A stretch of DNA of 46,158 bases from Microvirga sesbaniae (GCF_025460805.1 NZ_JAMXFJ010000030.1:1-46158); one strand, 5' to 3'; shown: positions 8,368 to 17,420, counted from the first letter of the stretch. Numbers and translations are program-made. The notes: generated by a model from the letters alone, not told the origin.

Positions 8368-9474
8368 TCACGCCGAGGCGGGTGCGTAGGGCGCGGTGTC
8401 GGTGTCCGGCTTCTCGCCCATGCAGATCTGGGCGAGTAGGCGTCCGGCATAAGGCCCAATGGTCAGGCCGGCGGCTCCGAGGCCGTTGCCGACGATCAGT
8501 CCCTCCATGCCGGCGACACGTCCGAGGATGGGTTTGTGACCGTCGCCCGCGGGCCTGAAGCCGATCCGCGTTTCGATGATGGTCGCCGACGCAAGGCCGG
8601 GCGCGATTGCGAGCCCCGCATTGAGCACCTCGGCCTGGCCACTGGCCGTGACCCGATAATCGAATCCGGTGTTGTCCTCCCGCGTTGCGCCGATCACGAC
8701 ACGGGAATCGTCGAAGGCCAGCATGTAGTGACTGGTCATTGGAAGCAGCACGGGCCACGAGCGCGTTTCGATGCCCGACAGGCGCAGATGAACGATCTGG
8801 CCCCTTTGCGGGCGGACGGGATGCTCCAACCCGAGCGGCCGCAGGATCTGCGAGGCCCAGGCGCCCGCCGTGACGACTATCTCGTCCGCCTCAATCGGGC
8901 TTCCATCGCTGCGAATCCCGTATGCCTTGCCGTCCCGCAACTCGAGCGACACATGATCGTGACGGAGAACGGCTCCCGCCGCGATGGCTGCACGGGTCAT
9001 GGCAGCGGCGAGAAGCCTGCCATCAACCCGTGAGCCGCCAGGAATGTAGATGCCATCGAGATCCTCTCGCAAGGGCGGGAACAGCCGCTTCGCTTCGGCG
9101 GCCGAGACGCGCCGCACGTCCCCGGCCTCGGGTGCATGGGCGATCCGGGACTGGATCCGCTGATCCGCGGCTTCCAGTTCAGTCCGATCCTCGGCCACGA
9201 CAAGCGCTCCGACGCGCCCGTATCCGAGATCGGCTTCTCCGCGCCGCGTCAGCCCCTCGACGAGATTCGCGTAGTACTGCGCTCCGGCCGCGTAGAGAGC
9301 GTACCATTCCGGATCGGTGACCTTCGTGGCCCAGGGACAGACAATCCCCGCCCCAGCCAGGGTCGCCTTGCCCTGATGGACTTCATCGATCACCTCGACT
9401 TCAATGCCATTCACGGCAAGATGATAGGCGACACTGGATCCGAGAATCCCCGCGCCGATCACGACAACACGCAT
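8368..9474 (-). CDS. FAD-dependent oxidoreductase (D-amino acid dehydrogenase/DAO type)
   Basis: This 368-residue flavoprotein belongs to the DAO superfamily and oxidises amines or amino acids to imines. The FAD-binding GxGxxG is at residues 7-12 (VVIGAGILGSSVAYHL). IVVTAGAWASQILRPLG in the middle and the C-terminal IGFRPAGDGHKPILGRV and GNGLGAAGLTIGPYAGRLLA blocks are typical of DadA/ThiO-like enzymes. The start is chosen at ATG 9474 because GGAG lies eight bases upstream and the FAD motif follows at once; frames open further upstream add no homology. It sits between a solute-binding protein gene and ridA. The exact substrate (D-amino acid, opine or sarcosine-like) cannot be told. Confidence 0.88.
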   Translation of the reverse strand: MRVVVIGAGILGSSVAYHLAVNGIEVEVIDEVHQGKATLAGAGIVCPWATKVTDPEWYALYAAGAQYYANLVEGLTRRGEADLGYGRVGALVVAEDRTELEAADQRIQSRIAHAPEAGDVRRVSAAEAKRLFPPLREDLDGIYIPGGSRVDGRLLAAAMTRAAIAAGAVLRHDHVSLELRDGKAYGIRSDGSPIEADEIVVTAGAWASQILRPLGLEHPVRPQRGQIVHLRLSGIETRSWPVLLPMTSHYMLAFDDSRVVIGATREDNTGFDYRVTASGQAEVLNAGLAIAPGLASATIIETRIGFRPAGDGHKPILGRVAGMEGLIVGNGLGAAGLTIGPYAGRLLAQICMGEKPDTDTAPYAPASA

Positions 9475-9547
9475 CTTCAAGCTCCGCATGAAGGAAATGG
9501 GCCGTGCGCCGACTTCTGAAACATGGCCCAAACGTCAATAAAATCGA

Positions 9548-9574
9548 CGGGGAGGAACCCTTGAGTCCTCCCCG
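9548..9574 (-). terminator. Intrinsic terminator after the binding-protein gene
   Basis: A 9-bp GC-rich stem (CGGGGAGGA pairing with TCCTCCCCG) with a 9-base loop is followed, reading leftwards, by a T-rich run (GATTTTATT). It lies between the binding-protein stop and the FAD oxidase start. It could therefore reduce transcription of the downstream genes relative to the binding protein, a common arrangement in ABC operons. Confidence 0.7.
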
Positions 9575-9599
9575 CCCGGCTCTTAAAAATCGGATCCGA

Positions 9600-11210
9600 T
9601 CAGGGCACCGTTACGCCCGAGAAGCGGCTCGTTCCGAACACGGCTGGCACGAAGCCTGAAACCGATTTGCTGACGGCGAGCAGCGCCGAGGAGCTACCGA
9701 ACAGGATAGCCGGCACCTCGTCGTTGAAGACGACTTGCGCCTGCTTGTAGAGATCCGTGCGCTGGCCTTGGTCGGTGATCTGTCCGGCCCGGGAAATCAG
9801 GTCATTGAACGTAGCGTTGCACCACGAGCCAATATTCGACGGGCTTGGTTTGCCCTGCGAATTGCAGGTGAAGTAGTTGTTCGGGATCTGGCTCGGATCC
9901 GGGAAGTCCCATATGCCTCCAAACATGGCAGTCTTGGCCTCTCCTAGGCGTGCGCGCTTGACGTACTCGCCCCATTCGTAGGTCACGATTTCTGCCTTGA
10001 TGCCTACCTTAGCCCAGTCGGCTTGGATCAGTTCAGCCGCGCGGCGGCCATTCGGCATGTAAGGACGTGTGACGGGAAGCGCCCAGATCTGCGTCTCGAA
10101 GCCGTTGGGATATCCCGCCTCGGCAAGCAGAGCCTTCGCCTTTTCGATGTTGTACGAGTGGCCCTTCAGATCGGCATTGCTCCCCCAGAGAGCCGCTGGG
10201 ATGAGCGCGCCTGTCACTGCGCCCGTGCCATCGAAGACGTTATCGACAAGGCCTTTCATGTTGATGGCATGCGCAAGTGCCTGACGGACGCGCTTATCCT
10301 GGAACGGCTTCTCCTTGAAGTTGAAGGCAAGGAACCCCGAGGATGCGACCGGCGTTTCAACAAGGTTGAGCTTGGCGCTGGTCCTGATCACCTCTCGGTC
10401 GGCCGGACTGGGCGCATTGGCAATGTGGCACTCCCCCGCTTGCGCGCGCTGCAGGCGAACCGGTGCATCCACCGTGATTGGCATGATAAGATCGTCGACC
10501 TTCGGTGTCCGTGAGGGGTCTTTCACCCTCTCCCCCCAGGTATCGTGGAAGGCCTTGAACCGTACGGCTGCATTCGTCTGATAGACCTGCAACTGGAACG
10601 GCCCTGTCCCGATCGGCTGCAGATCGAATTGTTCAGGCGTTCCGGCCTTGAGCAACTGATCGGCATATTCGGACGAGAGGATGACCAGAGATTGGTGAGA
10701 CAGGATCCCGATGAAGGGCGCCAACGGTTCCTTGAGCGTGAACGCAACCGTATGGTCGTCGATCTTCTTCACGGAGATCAGAACGTCCGCGAGCTTAGTA
10801 TTGAATGTAATGTAGTTTCCGCCGTTGACTTTGGCATAGGGATGATCGGCCTTCATCATGCGCTCAAAGCTGAAGACCACATCGTCTGCATTGAACTCAC
10901 GTGACGGCTTGAACGCCTTGTTGGACTGCCATTTCACCCCGCTCCTCAACTTGAACGTATAGGTCTTGCCATCCTCGGAGATCGACCAGCTTTCGGCGAG
11001 GCTCGGCTCGAGTTCCGAACCACCAGCCTTGACCGAGACAAGCTGATCGTAGATCTGCCCCGTCACGATGCTCGTGGTCGCGTTGCTGGTCAGTTGCGGG
11101 TTGAAGGTCTCCGGGCTTCCTTCGATGCAAACGACGAGACTGCTGCTCAAAGCAGGTGACGCAGCCGACATCAAGATCGCCAACGCTCCCGCGGAAACTA
11201 CTGATTTCAT
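9600..11210 (-). CDS. ABC transporter substrate-binding protein, peptide/opine type (SBP_bac_5)
   Basis: This 536-residue periplasmic binding protein is of the DppA/OppA family. A Sec signal peptide occupies about residues 1-23 (MKSVVSAGALAILMSAASPA). Family blocks include ETFNPQLTSNATTSI, the LEPSLAESWSISEDGKTYTFKLR segment in two parts, FNADDVVFSFERM and VRQALAHAINMKGLVDNVFDGTG. The start is the ATG at 11210 with AAGGGG ten bases upstream, rather than a TTG nine bases earlier. No permease or ATPase gene is adjacent, so it must work with components encoded elsewhere or act as an orphan. It is the first gene of a leftward unit with amino/hydroxy-acid oxidases, suggesting capture of peptides or modified amino acids. 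Confidence 0.9.
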   Translation of the reverse strand: MKSVVSAGALAILMSAASPALSSSLVVCIEGSPETFNPQLTSNATTSIVTGQIYDQLVSVKAGGSELEPSLAESWSISEDGKTYTFKLRSGVKWQSNKAFKPSREFNADDVVFSFERMMKADHPYAKVNGGNYITFNTKLADVLISVKKIDDHTVAFTLKEPLAPFIGILSHQSLVILSSEYADQLLKAGTPEQFDLQPIGTGPFQLQVYQTNAAVRFKAFHDTWGERVKDPSRTPKVDDLIMPITVDAPVRLQRAQAGECHIANAPSPADREVIRTSAKLNLVETPVASSGFLAFNFKEKPFQDKRVRQALAHAINMKGLVDNVFDGTGAVTGALIPAALWGSNADLKGHSYNIEKAKALLAEAGYPNGFETQIWALPVTRPYMPNGRRAAELIQADWAKVGIKAEIVTYEWGEYVKRARLGEAKTAMFGGIWDFPDPSQIPNNYFTCNSQGKPSPSNIGSWCNATFNDLISRAGQITDQGQRTDLYKQAQVVFNDEVPAILFGSSSALLAVSKSVSGFVPAVFGTSRFSGVTVP

Positions 11211-11360
11211 CACGCTCAATCCCCTTGGTTATTGTTGCCGCGGACACATAGTTTCCAAATGCTGATCTTCAGACGGGTCTCGCGCGGGCCGCCTCAGGAG
11301 AGGTTGGTGTTCGTTGTCGCCAGGCCCATCCAGCGGCATGAGGTCTACAACTCTTAAAGG

Positions 11361-11389
11361 ATTAAAAGTGCTGATAATATGATTGTCAA
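11361..11389 (-). promoter_or_regulatory. Sigma70-type promoter for the leftward binding-protein operon
   Basis: Read on the minus strand, a perfect -35 TTGACA (11384-11389) is followed after exactly 17 bases by TTTAAT (11361-11366), one mismatch from the consensus -10. It lies 150 bp upstream of the binding-protein start, leaving a leader of about 140 bases. It sits inside the AT-rich divergent region shared with the LysR gene, so LysR control is likely. Confidence 0.7.
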
Positions 11390-11455
11390 ATTGCTTTTCT
11401 GCTGTTCATTATAACCGAACGTCATGATCTAGAATTACATAGATAGGGCAGTGTG

Positions 11456-12349
11456 GTGAACATCAGGCAGATTGAAGCCTTCCATGCCTTCATGGAAACA
11501 GGCTCTGTCACGCACGCAGGCGAGAGGCTCGGCATCTCACAGCCCGCCGTCAGCAAGCTACTCAAGAGCTTCGGTGAAAGCTGCGGTTTTAAGCTCTTCA
11601 TGCGCAGTAATGGACGCCTGGTTCCAACGCTGGAGGCGCGCCTCGTGGCGGCAGAGGTCGAGAAGCTGATCGCCGGCACGGAGCGGATCGAGCGTGTGGC
11701 AGCGGCGGTGCGGAACCGCGAGTGGGGTCAGGTCACGATCGCGGCCCTCCCGGCTCTGGCCTCTCGCTATCTGCCGCGGGCCCTTTCGCCGTTCCTGGCT
11801 GAACAGCGGGATCTGCGTTTGACGCTTCAAAGCCGGGCCTCCCCGCGCATCGCGGAACTTGTCATGGCGCGACAGGTCGATATCGGCCTCAGCATCCTTC
11901 CCTTCGACCATCCGGACGTGACGGCCGAGGCTGTCGTCAGATTCGATCTCATGTGCTTTCTGCCAGCACAGCATCAGCTAGCTGAGAAAGCCACAATCGG
12001 AGTGGAGGATTTGCGGAACGAGTCCTTCATCTCCCTGGAGCGGGACGACTGTTCCCTGATGACAATCGATCGGGCCTTCCAGATGCGTGGCGTCCAAAAG
12101 CGCAATCAGATCGAGGTGCCTATGTCCGAGACGGCATGCAGTTTCGTCGCCAACGGCATCGGCGTCTCGATTCTCCCACCCTTCGTCGGAATGGACTACC
12201 CATCGGATCAGTTGGTTCGTCGTCGATTGCTCCCCAAGACCTCGATGGATATCTGGCTTCTGACATCCAGCCGACGCCCGTTATCCCTTGCCGCACAGCA
12301 GCTCGTTGAATTCATCCGCGCCGCCTTGGTACAATTCCAACAGTTATGA
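11456..12349 (+). CDS. LysR-family transcriptional regulator
   Basis: This 297-residue regulator begins NIRQIEAFHAFMETGSVTHA, the standard LysR winged helix-turn-helix (residues 1-60, recognition helix around ISQPAVSKLLKSF). A substrate-binding domain follows, with the VTIAALPALASRYLPRAL and VDIGLSILPF strands. The GTG at 11456 is preferred over GTG 11453 because AGGG lies seven bases before it. The gene is divergent from the binding-protein operon with about 245 bp between them, the classical layout for a LysR activator of that operon. The inducer is presumably the transported amino or hydroxy acid. Confidence 0.92.
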   Translation: MNIRQIEAFHAFMETGSVTHAGERLGISQPAVSKLLKSFGESCGFKLFMRSNGRLVPTLEARLVAAEVEKLIAGTERIERVAAAVRNREWGQVTIAALPALASRYLPRALSPFLAEQRDLRLTLQSRASPRIAELVMARQVDIGLSILPFDHPDVTAEAVVRFDLMCFLPAQHQLAEKATIGVEDLRNESFISLERDDCSLMTIDRAFQMRGVQKRNQIEVPMSETACSFVANGIGVSILPPFVGMDYPSDQLVRRRLLPKTSMDIWLLTSSRRPLSLAAQQLVEFIRAALVQFQQL

Positions 12350-12758
12350 CCTGCGGCATCAATTGAGCAGCAAGCGGCTCACCGTGGAGCGCGATCCCCC
12401 ATATGGAATGGCGGGAGAGTGTGCGAAGCGGCCTTGGTTTCGAGCCTCTGCCTGCGCGGAGCATCGTCACCTCGGATATGTTTCAGTCTGGCGTAAGGCA
12501 CCTCAATTCCTGGAGCGGCGGCTGTTAAGGTCAGCGCGGGGTCATCCTCTGCTGGTCCCCTGACCCTGAAGAATGTCCGATGCTCCCTGCGAGAGCAGGC
12601 CTTGGGTCTCCTTCCGAGAGGTGCCACTATGCGATCTTAACGGCTTGCGTTCATTTATTGGATCGAGCCTGCCCCGATAGGAGCGCGAGTTCGTTCTTAC
12701 GCCATTGTAGAGCCCTCGCACTGATCGAGAACGCTTCGGTACCTTCGCTACAGGGAGG
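12350..12758. other. Intergenic stretch, no supported gene
   Basis: About 400 bp lie between the LysR gene and the MocR fragment. Open frames here have no recognisable motif or ribosome site. It is probably degraded sequence next to the IS481 island. Confidence 0.4.
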
Positions 12759-13364
12759 TCACACAATCGAGGACAGGGCGCTCGGCCCATGAGACAGCAC
12801 TGCGGCCAACACCCCCAGTCCTCGCTCCAGCACGGCTTGGCTCTGGGCTGCTCCGAGGGAGACACGGATCGCCTCCGGGGACGATCCGACCGCGAAGGCC
12901 TCGCTTGGCACGAGGGCAAGTCCCGACTGGCGTGCATAGAGGTTGAGGTCGGCCCGGCGCCAGCGCTCCGGCAGCGTCAGCCAGAGGTGATGCCCCTCCG
13001 GGTGAGCCTGGAACTCGAGGCCCTGCAATGCTCGGCTTGCGATGGCCTGCCGGACGGCGCTCTCCTGACGGATCGCACCCGTGACGGCTTCCAATGTGCC
13101 GTCCAGGATCGATCTTGAGGCCAGCGCCGCCATGAGCGGCGGCATCATCAGGGACATGGCCCGGATCTCGGCTGCCAGCCGTAAGGTCTCGGCCATGCCG
13201 GGCGTGCAGACGTAGGCCGTGCGCAGGGCGGGTGTCACGCATTTCGACAAGGTGGTGATGTGCCAGGTAAGGTCAGGCGCGATAGCGGCAATCGGTGCAG
13301 GCGCCTGGCGCGGCAGCGCCCCGTAGGCGTCGTCTTCGACGATGGCAAAACCGTAGAGATTGGT
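12759..13364 (-). pseudogene. MocR/PdxR-type regulator, C-terminal aminotransferase-like fragment
   Basis: Read leftwards, the frame encodes NLYGFAIVEDDAYGALPRQ followed by TWHITTLSKCVTPALRTAYV. These are the pyridoxal-phosphate aminotransferase-like domain of MocR (GntR-subfamily) regulators: the Asp-Asp-Ala-Tyr block and the Schiff-base lysine in LSKC. It runs to a natural stop at 12759 after about 200 residues. The winged-helix domain and the first half of the aminotransferase fold are missing, and the upstream frame near 13365 enters unrelated sequence. The family normally has 450-500 residues. This is a truncated, probably inactive gene. Confidence 0.75.
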
Positions 13365-13388
13365 TAGGGGAGATGTGAGGAGTTTCGT

Positions 13389-13496
13389 ATGTCCGGAGGT
13401 GTAAGGGCCCGTCGTAAGGCAGAACGTCCAGGAGAAATCCTGGAGGCCGCCTTTGAGGTGTTGTCATGTCTGGATGGCGCCCGTTTGGCAACGTGA
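13389..13496 (+). pseudogene. TetR-family regulator N-terminal fragment
   Basis: The ATG at 13389 opens a 35-codon frame, MSGGVRARRKAERPGEILEA and then AFEVL, which matches the start of TetR helix 1 (RpxEILdAAfevF). After EVL the family pattern is lost and a TGA follows at 13494-13496, so the recognition helix and ligand domain are missing. It abuts the MocR fragment on the opposite strand and the IS481 element on the right. The assignment rests on a short segment only. Confidence 0.4.
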
Positions 13497-13565
13497 TTGT
13501 TGTTGACGTTTGGGCCTAGCGGGGCGGGTGCGGTCATGTCTCCGGCCTTTTAGCGCGGCATTTCA

Positions 13566-14791
13566 TGAAGTAGTTTGGACTTAATCTGACAGACGGTGTC
13601 GTTAGGCTGAGGCATGAGCCGAGGCTGGGCGCGAAGTGGTCGGGGTGCGTAGCGCCCGGCCTCGGCGTTCACAAGGAGCACCGTCATGACCAACGAGCAG
13701 AAGATCATCCGCGCCAAGGTCGGCCTTTTGGAGCTGGCCAAGCAGCTCGGCAACGTCAGCCAAGCTTGTCACATGATGGGCTATTCCCGCGACAGCTTCT
13801 ACCGCTTCAAGGAGCTCTATGAGACCGGCGGTGAACTGGCCCTGCAGGAGCTGACCCGGCGCAAGCCGCTCCTGGCCAACCGCACGCCACCGGAGGTGGA
13901 GGCCGTCATCGTTGAGCTGTGCCTGGAGCAGCCGGCCTTCGGCCAGATCCGGATTGCCAACGAGATGCGCAAGCGCGGCCATTCGATCTCGCCGGCTGGC
14001 GTGCGTGGGGTGTGGCAGCGGCACGACCTTGAGACGATGAAGAAGCGGCTCAAAGCCCTGGAAGCTAAAGTCGCACAGGAAGGCCTGATCCTGACGGAGA
14101 GCCAGGTGGCAGCCCTGGAGAAGGCCAAGGCCGAGAAGGACGCGCACGGCGAGTTCGAGAGCGAATGCCCCGGCTACTGTGGGGCGCAGGACACCTTTTA
14201 CGTCGGCACCATGAAAGGGGTGGGGCGGATCTACCAGCAGACCTTCATCGACACCTACACCAAGGTGGTGTTCGCCAAGCTGTACGACCGCAAGACGCCG
14301 ATCACCGCGGCCGACCTGCTCAACGACCGTGTCCTGCCGTTCTTTGATGCTCACGAGGTGAAGCTGTGTCGCGTGCTCACTGACCGCGGCACCGAGTACT
14401 GCGGCAATCCCGAACACCATGGGTACGAGCTCTATCTGGCGGTCGAGGACGTGGATCACACCCGTACCAAGACGAAGAGCCCGCAGACGAACGGCATCGC
14501 CGAGCGCTTCCACAAAACGGTGCTGGATGAGCTCTACCGTGTGGCCTTCCGCAAGAAGATCTATGGCTCGATCGCCGAACTCCAGACTGATCTCGATGCT
14601 TGGGTTCGGAGTTATAATGAGGAGCGGCCGCACCAGGTCCGGTGGTGCTTTGGCAAGACGCCGATGCAAACCTTCTTGGATGCAATTCCATTAGCGAAGG
14701 AGAAGATGATCGCCGTTTGAACACAACGTCGGACAGATGAGCCCGACCAACTCTCGGACGCCAAATGTCAGATCAAGTTCCAGCTACTACA
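13566..14791 (+). mobile_element. IS481-family insertion sequence
   Basis: The element is about 1.23 kb. Imperfect inverted repeats mark the ends: 13566-13591 begins TGAAGTAGTTTGGACTTAAT, and the complement of 14766-14791 begins TGTAGTAGCTGGAACTTGAT. Both end in ATCTGACA, with about 20 of 26 positions shared. One intact transposase gene fills the inside. No clear target duplication was seen. It lies amid regulator fragments, consistent with a hotspot of insertion and decay. Confidence 0.85.
13686..14720 (+). CDS. IS481-family transposase
   Basis: The transposase has 344 residues, the family's usual size. The N-terminal helix-turn-helix is VSQACHMMGYSRDSFYRFKE. The rve/DDE core shows a first Asp around DTFYVGTMKGV or in FIDTYTKV, a second Asp in LTDRGTEYCG and the Glu in NGIAERFHKTVLDE, followed by YNEERPHQ typical of the family. 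There is no frameshift, so it may be active. The start is the ATG at 13686, about 120 bp inside the left repeat. A long open frame on the opposite strand of this gene is only a composition shadow. Confidence 0.95.
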   Translation: MTNEQKIIRAKVGLLELAKQLGNVSQACHMMGYSRDSFYRFKELYETGGELALQELTRRKPLLANRTPPEVEAVIVELCLEQPAFGQIRIANEMRKRGHSISPAGVRGVWQRHDLETMKKRLKALEAKVAQEGLILTESQVAALEKAKAEKDAHGEFESECPGYCGAQDTFYVGTMKGVGRIYQQTFIDTYTKVVFAKLYDRKTPITAADLLNDRVLPFFDAHEVKLCRVLTDRGTEYCGNPEHHGYELYLAVEDVDHTRTKTKSPQTNGIAERFHKTVLDELYRVAFRKKIYGSIAELQTDLDAWVRSYNEERPHQVRWCFGKTPMQTFLDAIPLAKEKMIAV

Positions 14792-14990
14792 CATTACCTG
14801 GATGTTCACGACAGAGAAGGCCCGCACCAAGATGGGCCGTGCCTATCCCAAAACCGCTCCTCTCGAGCCACTCGCCAAAGGGTCATAATCCCTGGGCAAA
14901 GGATCTAGCGCATCCTGCGGGAAAGCGGATCCGGTTTTCGCTGACGCGGCCCTTCGGGTCCGCCCCGAATGATGCGCTCTTCAATGATTG

Positions 14991-15029
14991 GAGCACCGAA
15001 CCCAAAAGTGGACCCTGGGTTCGGTGCTC
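14991..15029. repeat. REP-like palindrome 1
   Basis: A 13-bp perfect stem, GAGCACCGAACCC and GGGTTCGGTGCTC, surrounds a core AAAAGTGGACCCT. It has the same outline (GAGCA.CG.AC...GTGG) as the palindrome at 15198-15239, so both probably belong to one repeat family. Confidence 0.65.
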
Positions 15030-15197
15030 TAGAACTCTAGGCAGAGACCTGAAGCTCGGAGCCAACCTGCACCACCGAGCCTGGACAGTCGGTTTGGGTC
15101 CATTTCTTAAAGCGAGTTGATCCCGAGAGGACTCATGGTCCGGCGGATCTCCAATTACAGGATGTTGATGGCATGGCTGACACCAGCTTGAGGGATT

Positions 15198-15239
15198 GAG
15201 CATCGGACCGAAAATGGTTCCACTTTCGGTCCGATGCTC
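15198..15239. repeat. REP-like palindrome 2
   Basis: A 16-bp perfect stem, GAGCATCGGACCGAAA and TTTCGGTCCGATGCTC, surrounds a 10-base core. Long palindromes of this form are scattered in intergenic regions of many Hyphomicrobiales genomes. A second hairpin (CTCTCGCGA, loop TGTCG, TCGCGAGAG at 15237-15259) overlaps its right edge. Confidence 0.7.
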
Positions 15240-15318
15240 TCGCGATGTCGTCGCGAGAGACCGGGACGGAGGCGTGCCCCGTCACGGCTCCCCGGCCCCA
15301 CTTGGACCGGCTCACCTC

Positions 15319-16959
15319 TTATGCCGCGGCATTCTCGGCGCGGTCGGCCGCGAGTCCGTGCGCCGTGCGGATCATGTCGGCCGCGCGCTCGCCGATGACG
15401 ACGCACGGAGCCATCAGATTGCCCGACGTGATCCGCGGCATGATCGACGCATCCGCGATGCGGAGATTGCCGATTCCGTAGACCCGGAGCTGATGGTCGA
15501 CCACGGACATCGCGTCACAGCCCATCTTGGCGGTACCGGCCTGGTGCCAGTACGTTACCGCCGAGTTTCGAATGAACTGCTCGAGGCCAATGCGATCCCG
15601 TGGCTGCGGCACGGCTTCCCGCCGCGCGATCCTGCCAAACGCCCGGCTGTTGCCGAGTTCGCGGCACAGGTCGACGGTCGCCAGCGCAGCAGCCATGTCC
15701 TCGGGCTCGCTCAGAGCGTTCGGCTCGATCAGCATAGCGTCGCCGATGTCCGGCCCCGACAGCCGCACGCGACCCCGGCTCTTCGGCTGGGCCAAGCCGG
15801 CGAACATCGTCCAGCCGTGCGCGGGAGCCTGCAAGCCCACCTCGGCGGGCGGAGGCACGGCAAACCCGAGCTGGCAATGCAGGATGTCGGGAGATGCCAG
15901 GCGGCTGTCGCTCTTCCAGTAGAGCGTTGCCTCGCACCCGCCGCTGCCGATCTCCTGCGGCTCGAAATATTCCCACGTGCAGCCGAAAGCCACGTGGTCC
16001 TGATGGTTTTGCCCGACACCCGGGAGGTGTTGGACCACGTTGATCCCATGAGCACGCAGTTCATCCTGCGGGCCGATGCCGGATTGCATGAGAACCTTCG
16101 GCGTGTTGACGGCTCCGAGGGAGAGTATGACCTCGCAGCGTGCGGTGAGATTCAGCACCCTGCTGCCGAGCAGGACCTCCACGCCCGTCACCCGATGGCC
16201 ATCGAGGAGAAGGCGCGACACATGCGCGTTGGTCAGCAACGTGAGATTCGGCTGGTGCATGCGCGGATAGGTATAGGATCGATGAACGGATTCCCGCCTC
16301 CCGTCGCGGATGCGAAGGTCGGCGATCGCCGCGCCTCCGGGCCCCTCCATCATCGCCCCGTTCGGGCTGTCGAACTCCGGGATCCCCATGAGCTTGGCGG
16401 CTTCGACCATGGCACGGGCGACCGGCCGTGGTGCCGTCGGCGGCGCCACATACACCGGTCCGCCCGATCCGCGGCGGAGCGGGTCGGCCTTTCCCTGCCA
16501 GTCCTCGATGCGCCGATAAGTGCCGAGCACGGACGCGTAGCCCCATGCCGGGTCTCTCGATTCCTCGGCGAAATGGTCCCAGTCCGCCTGGTGCCCGCGT
16601 GCCCAGACCATGACGTTGATGCTCGAGCCGCCACCGAGCCCTTTGCCCATGTTCAGGGGCAGGCGGCGCCCATTCAGATGGGAGCAGGGTTGGCTCTCGA
16701 AGGCCCAATCACGCTCCGAACCGAGATTCAGCGGCCACAGGGAGGGCTCGATGAGGGCTGGGGACAGGCTTCCGTCCCCGGCCTCCAACAGCAGCACGCG
16801 AGCATCGTGCCGCTCCGCGAGACGCGCCGCGACCACGCAGCCCGCCGAGCCGGCACCACAAACGATGAAATCGAATCCATCCGTGAGGGTGCGGGCAAGG
16901 CATGACTGGTTCTGCGCCACCGCCTGGGCGTGGCGCATGTCTTCATCGTTCTGTTCCAT
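15319..16959 (-). CDS. GMC-family oxidoreductase (choline dehydrogenase-like)
   Basis: This 546-residue FAD enzyme of the glucose-methanol-choline family oxidises alcohols to aldehydes or ketones. The dinucleotide motif is FIVCGAGSAGCVVAARL; GMC signature 1 is NMGKGLGGGSSINVMVWARG and signature 2 is LGAVNTPKVLMQSGIG. The catalytic histidine lies in YWHQAGTAKMG, with the C-terminal partner region SGNLMAPCVVIGERAADMI. The start is the ATG at 16959 because GAGGAG lies eight bases upstream; the open frame before it has no homology. It stands alone on the minus strand. There is no betaine-aldehyde dehydrogenase beside it, so choline itself is not assured as substrate. Confidence 0.9.
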   Translation of the reverse strand: MEQNDEDMRHAQAVAQNQSCLARTLTDGFDFIVCGAGSAGCVVAARLAERHDARVLLLEAGDGSLSPALIEPSLWPLNLGSERDWAFESQPCSHLNGRRLPLNMGKGLGGGSSINVMVWARGHQADWDHFAEESRDPAWGYASVLGTYRRIEDWQGKADPLRRGSGGPVYVAPPTAPRPVARAMVEAAKLMGIPEFDSPNGAMMEGPGGAAIADLRIRDGRRESVHRSYTYPRMHQPNLTLLTNAHVSRLLLDGHRVTGVEVLLGSRVLNLTARCEVILSLGAVNTPKVLMQSGIGPQDELRAHGINVVQHLPGVGQNHQDHVAFGCTWEYFEPQEIGSGGCEATLYWKSDSRLASPDILHCQLGFAVPPPAEVGLQAPAHGWTMFAGLAQPKSRGRVRLSGPDIGDAMLIEPNALSEPEDMAAALATVDLCRELGNSRAFGRIARREAVPQPRDRIGLEQFIRNSAVTYWHQAGTAKMGCDAMSVVDHQLRVYGIGNLRIADASIMPRITSGNLMAPCVVIGERAADMIRTAHGLAADRAENAAA

Positions 16960-17420
16960 CGCAAAAACTCCTCGTTTCGAGATTGTCCGTGGCGGCATGG
17001 GTCATGCCGCCCGAGCGAGACCCGCTCCACCATTGCTTCAGCGGCCGGAAGGATCATTCGGCCCCGCCGGTTCGTCGTTCAGATCCTGTTGCTCGGCATC
17101 CCGGCTCTCACGGTGCGTCGCGGGTGAATGTCACCGCCCGGTCGCGGCATGAGCCTTGGCCGGTGGTCGAAACGCGCTAAAACGTCTCGCAGCACCGAGG
17201 ATCATGCGGTGACCATCGGGCCGGCGCATGACGATGTCGTTGCAAGCCGCCGGTCCAGGGTTACAAATGAAACAAGGCAGGCTGGAAACGGAAGGTGCCC
17301 GGGGAGCCTCTCGAGCTTCGGCGAGAGTGGCGCGAACCACGGCCCTTTCCACGCGCGGCTCGCGTCGGCCCGAAGCGCCCCAGCATCAGTCACCGGCCTG
17401 GCTCGTTCGCAGCGGGATCC
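16960..17420. other. Intergenic stretch, no supported gene
   Basis: About 460 bp lie between the GMC gene start and the end of the hydrolase gene, both on the minus strand. It should contain the GMC promoter, but no clear -35/-10 pair is visible. Open frames here lack motifs. Confidence 0.4.

Larger units (their letters stand above)
14792..15318. other. Intergenic stretch with palindromic repeats
   Basis: About 530 bp lie between the IS481 element and the GMC gene, without a supported gene. It holds the palindromes listed separately, plus AAGCGGATCCGGTTTTCGCT at about 14921, a motif I recall as recurrent in intergenic DNA of related bacteria. The hairpins at the right end could also stop transcription of the GMC gene coming from the right. 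Confidence 0.5.

Noticed and set aside
13602..14669. 355-codon minus-strand open frame inside the IS481 element
   Set aside because: It is antisense to the transposase; leucine-rich and arginine-rich composition is typical of shadow frames.
15196..16905. Long (569-codon) open frame on the plus strand opposite the GMC gene
   Set aside because: It is antisense to a well-supported enzyme, has no domain, and is explained by high GC at third codon positions.
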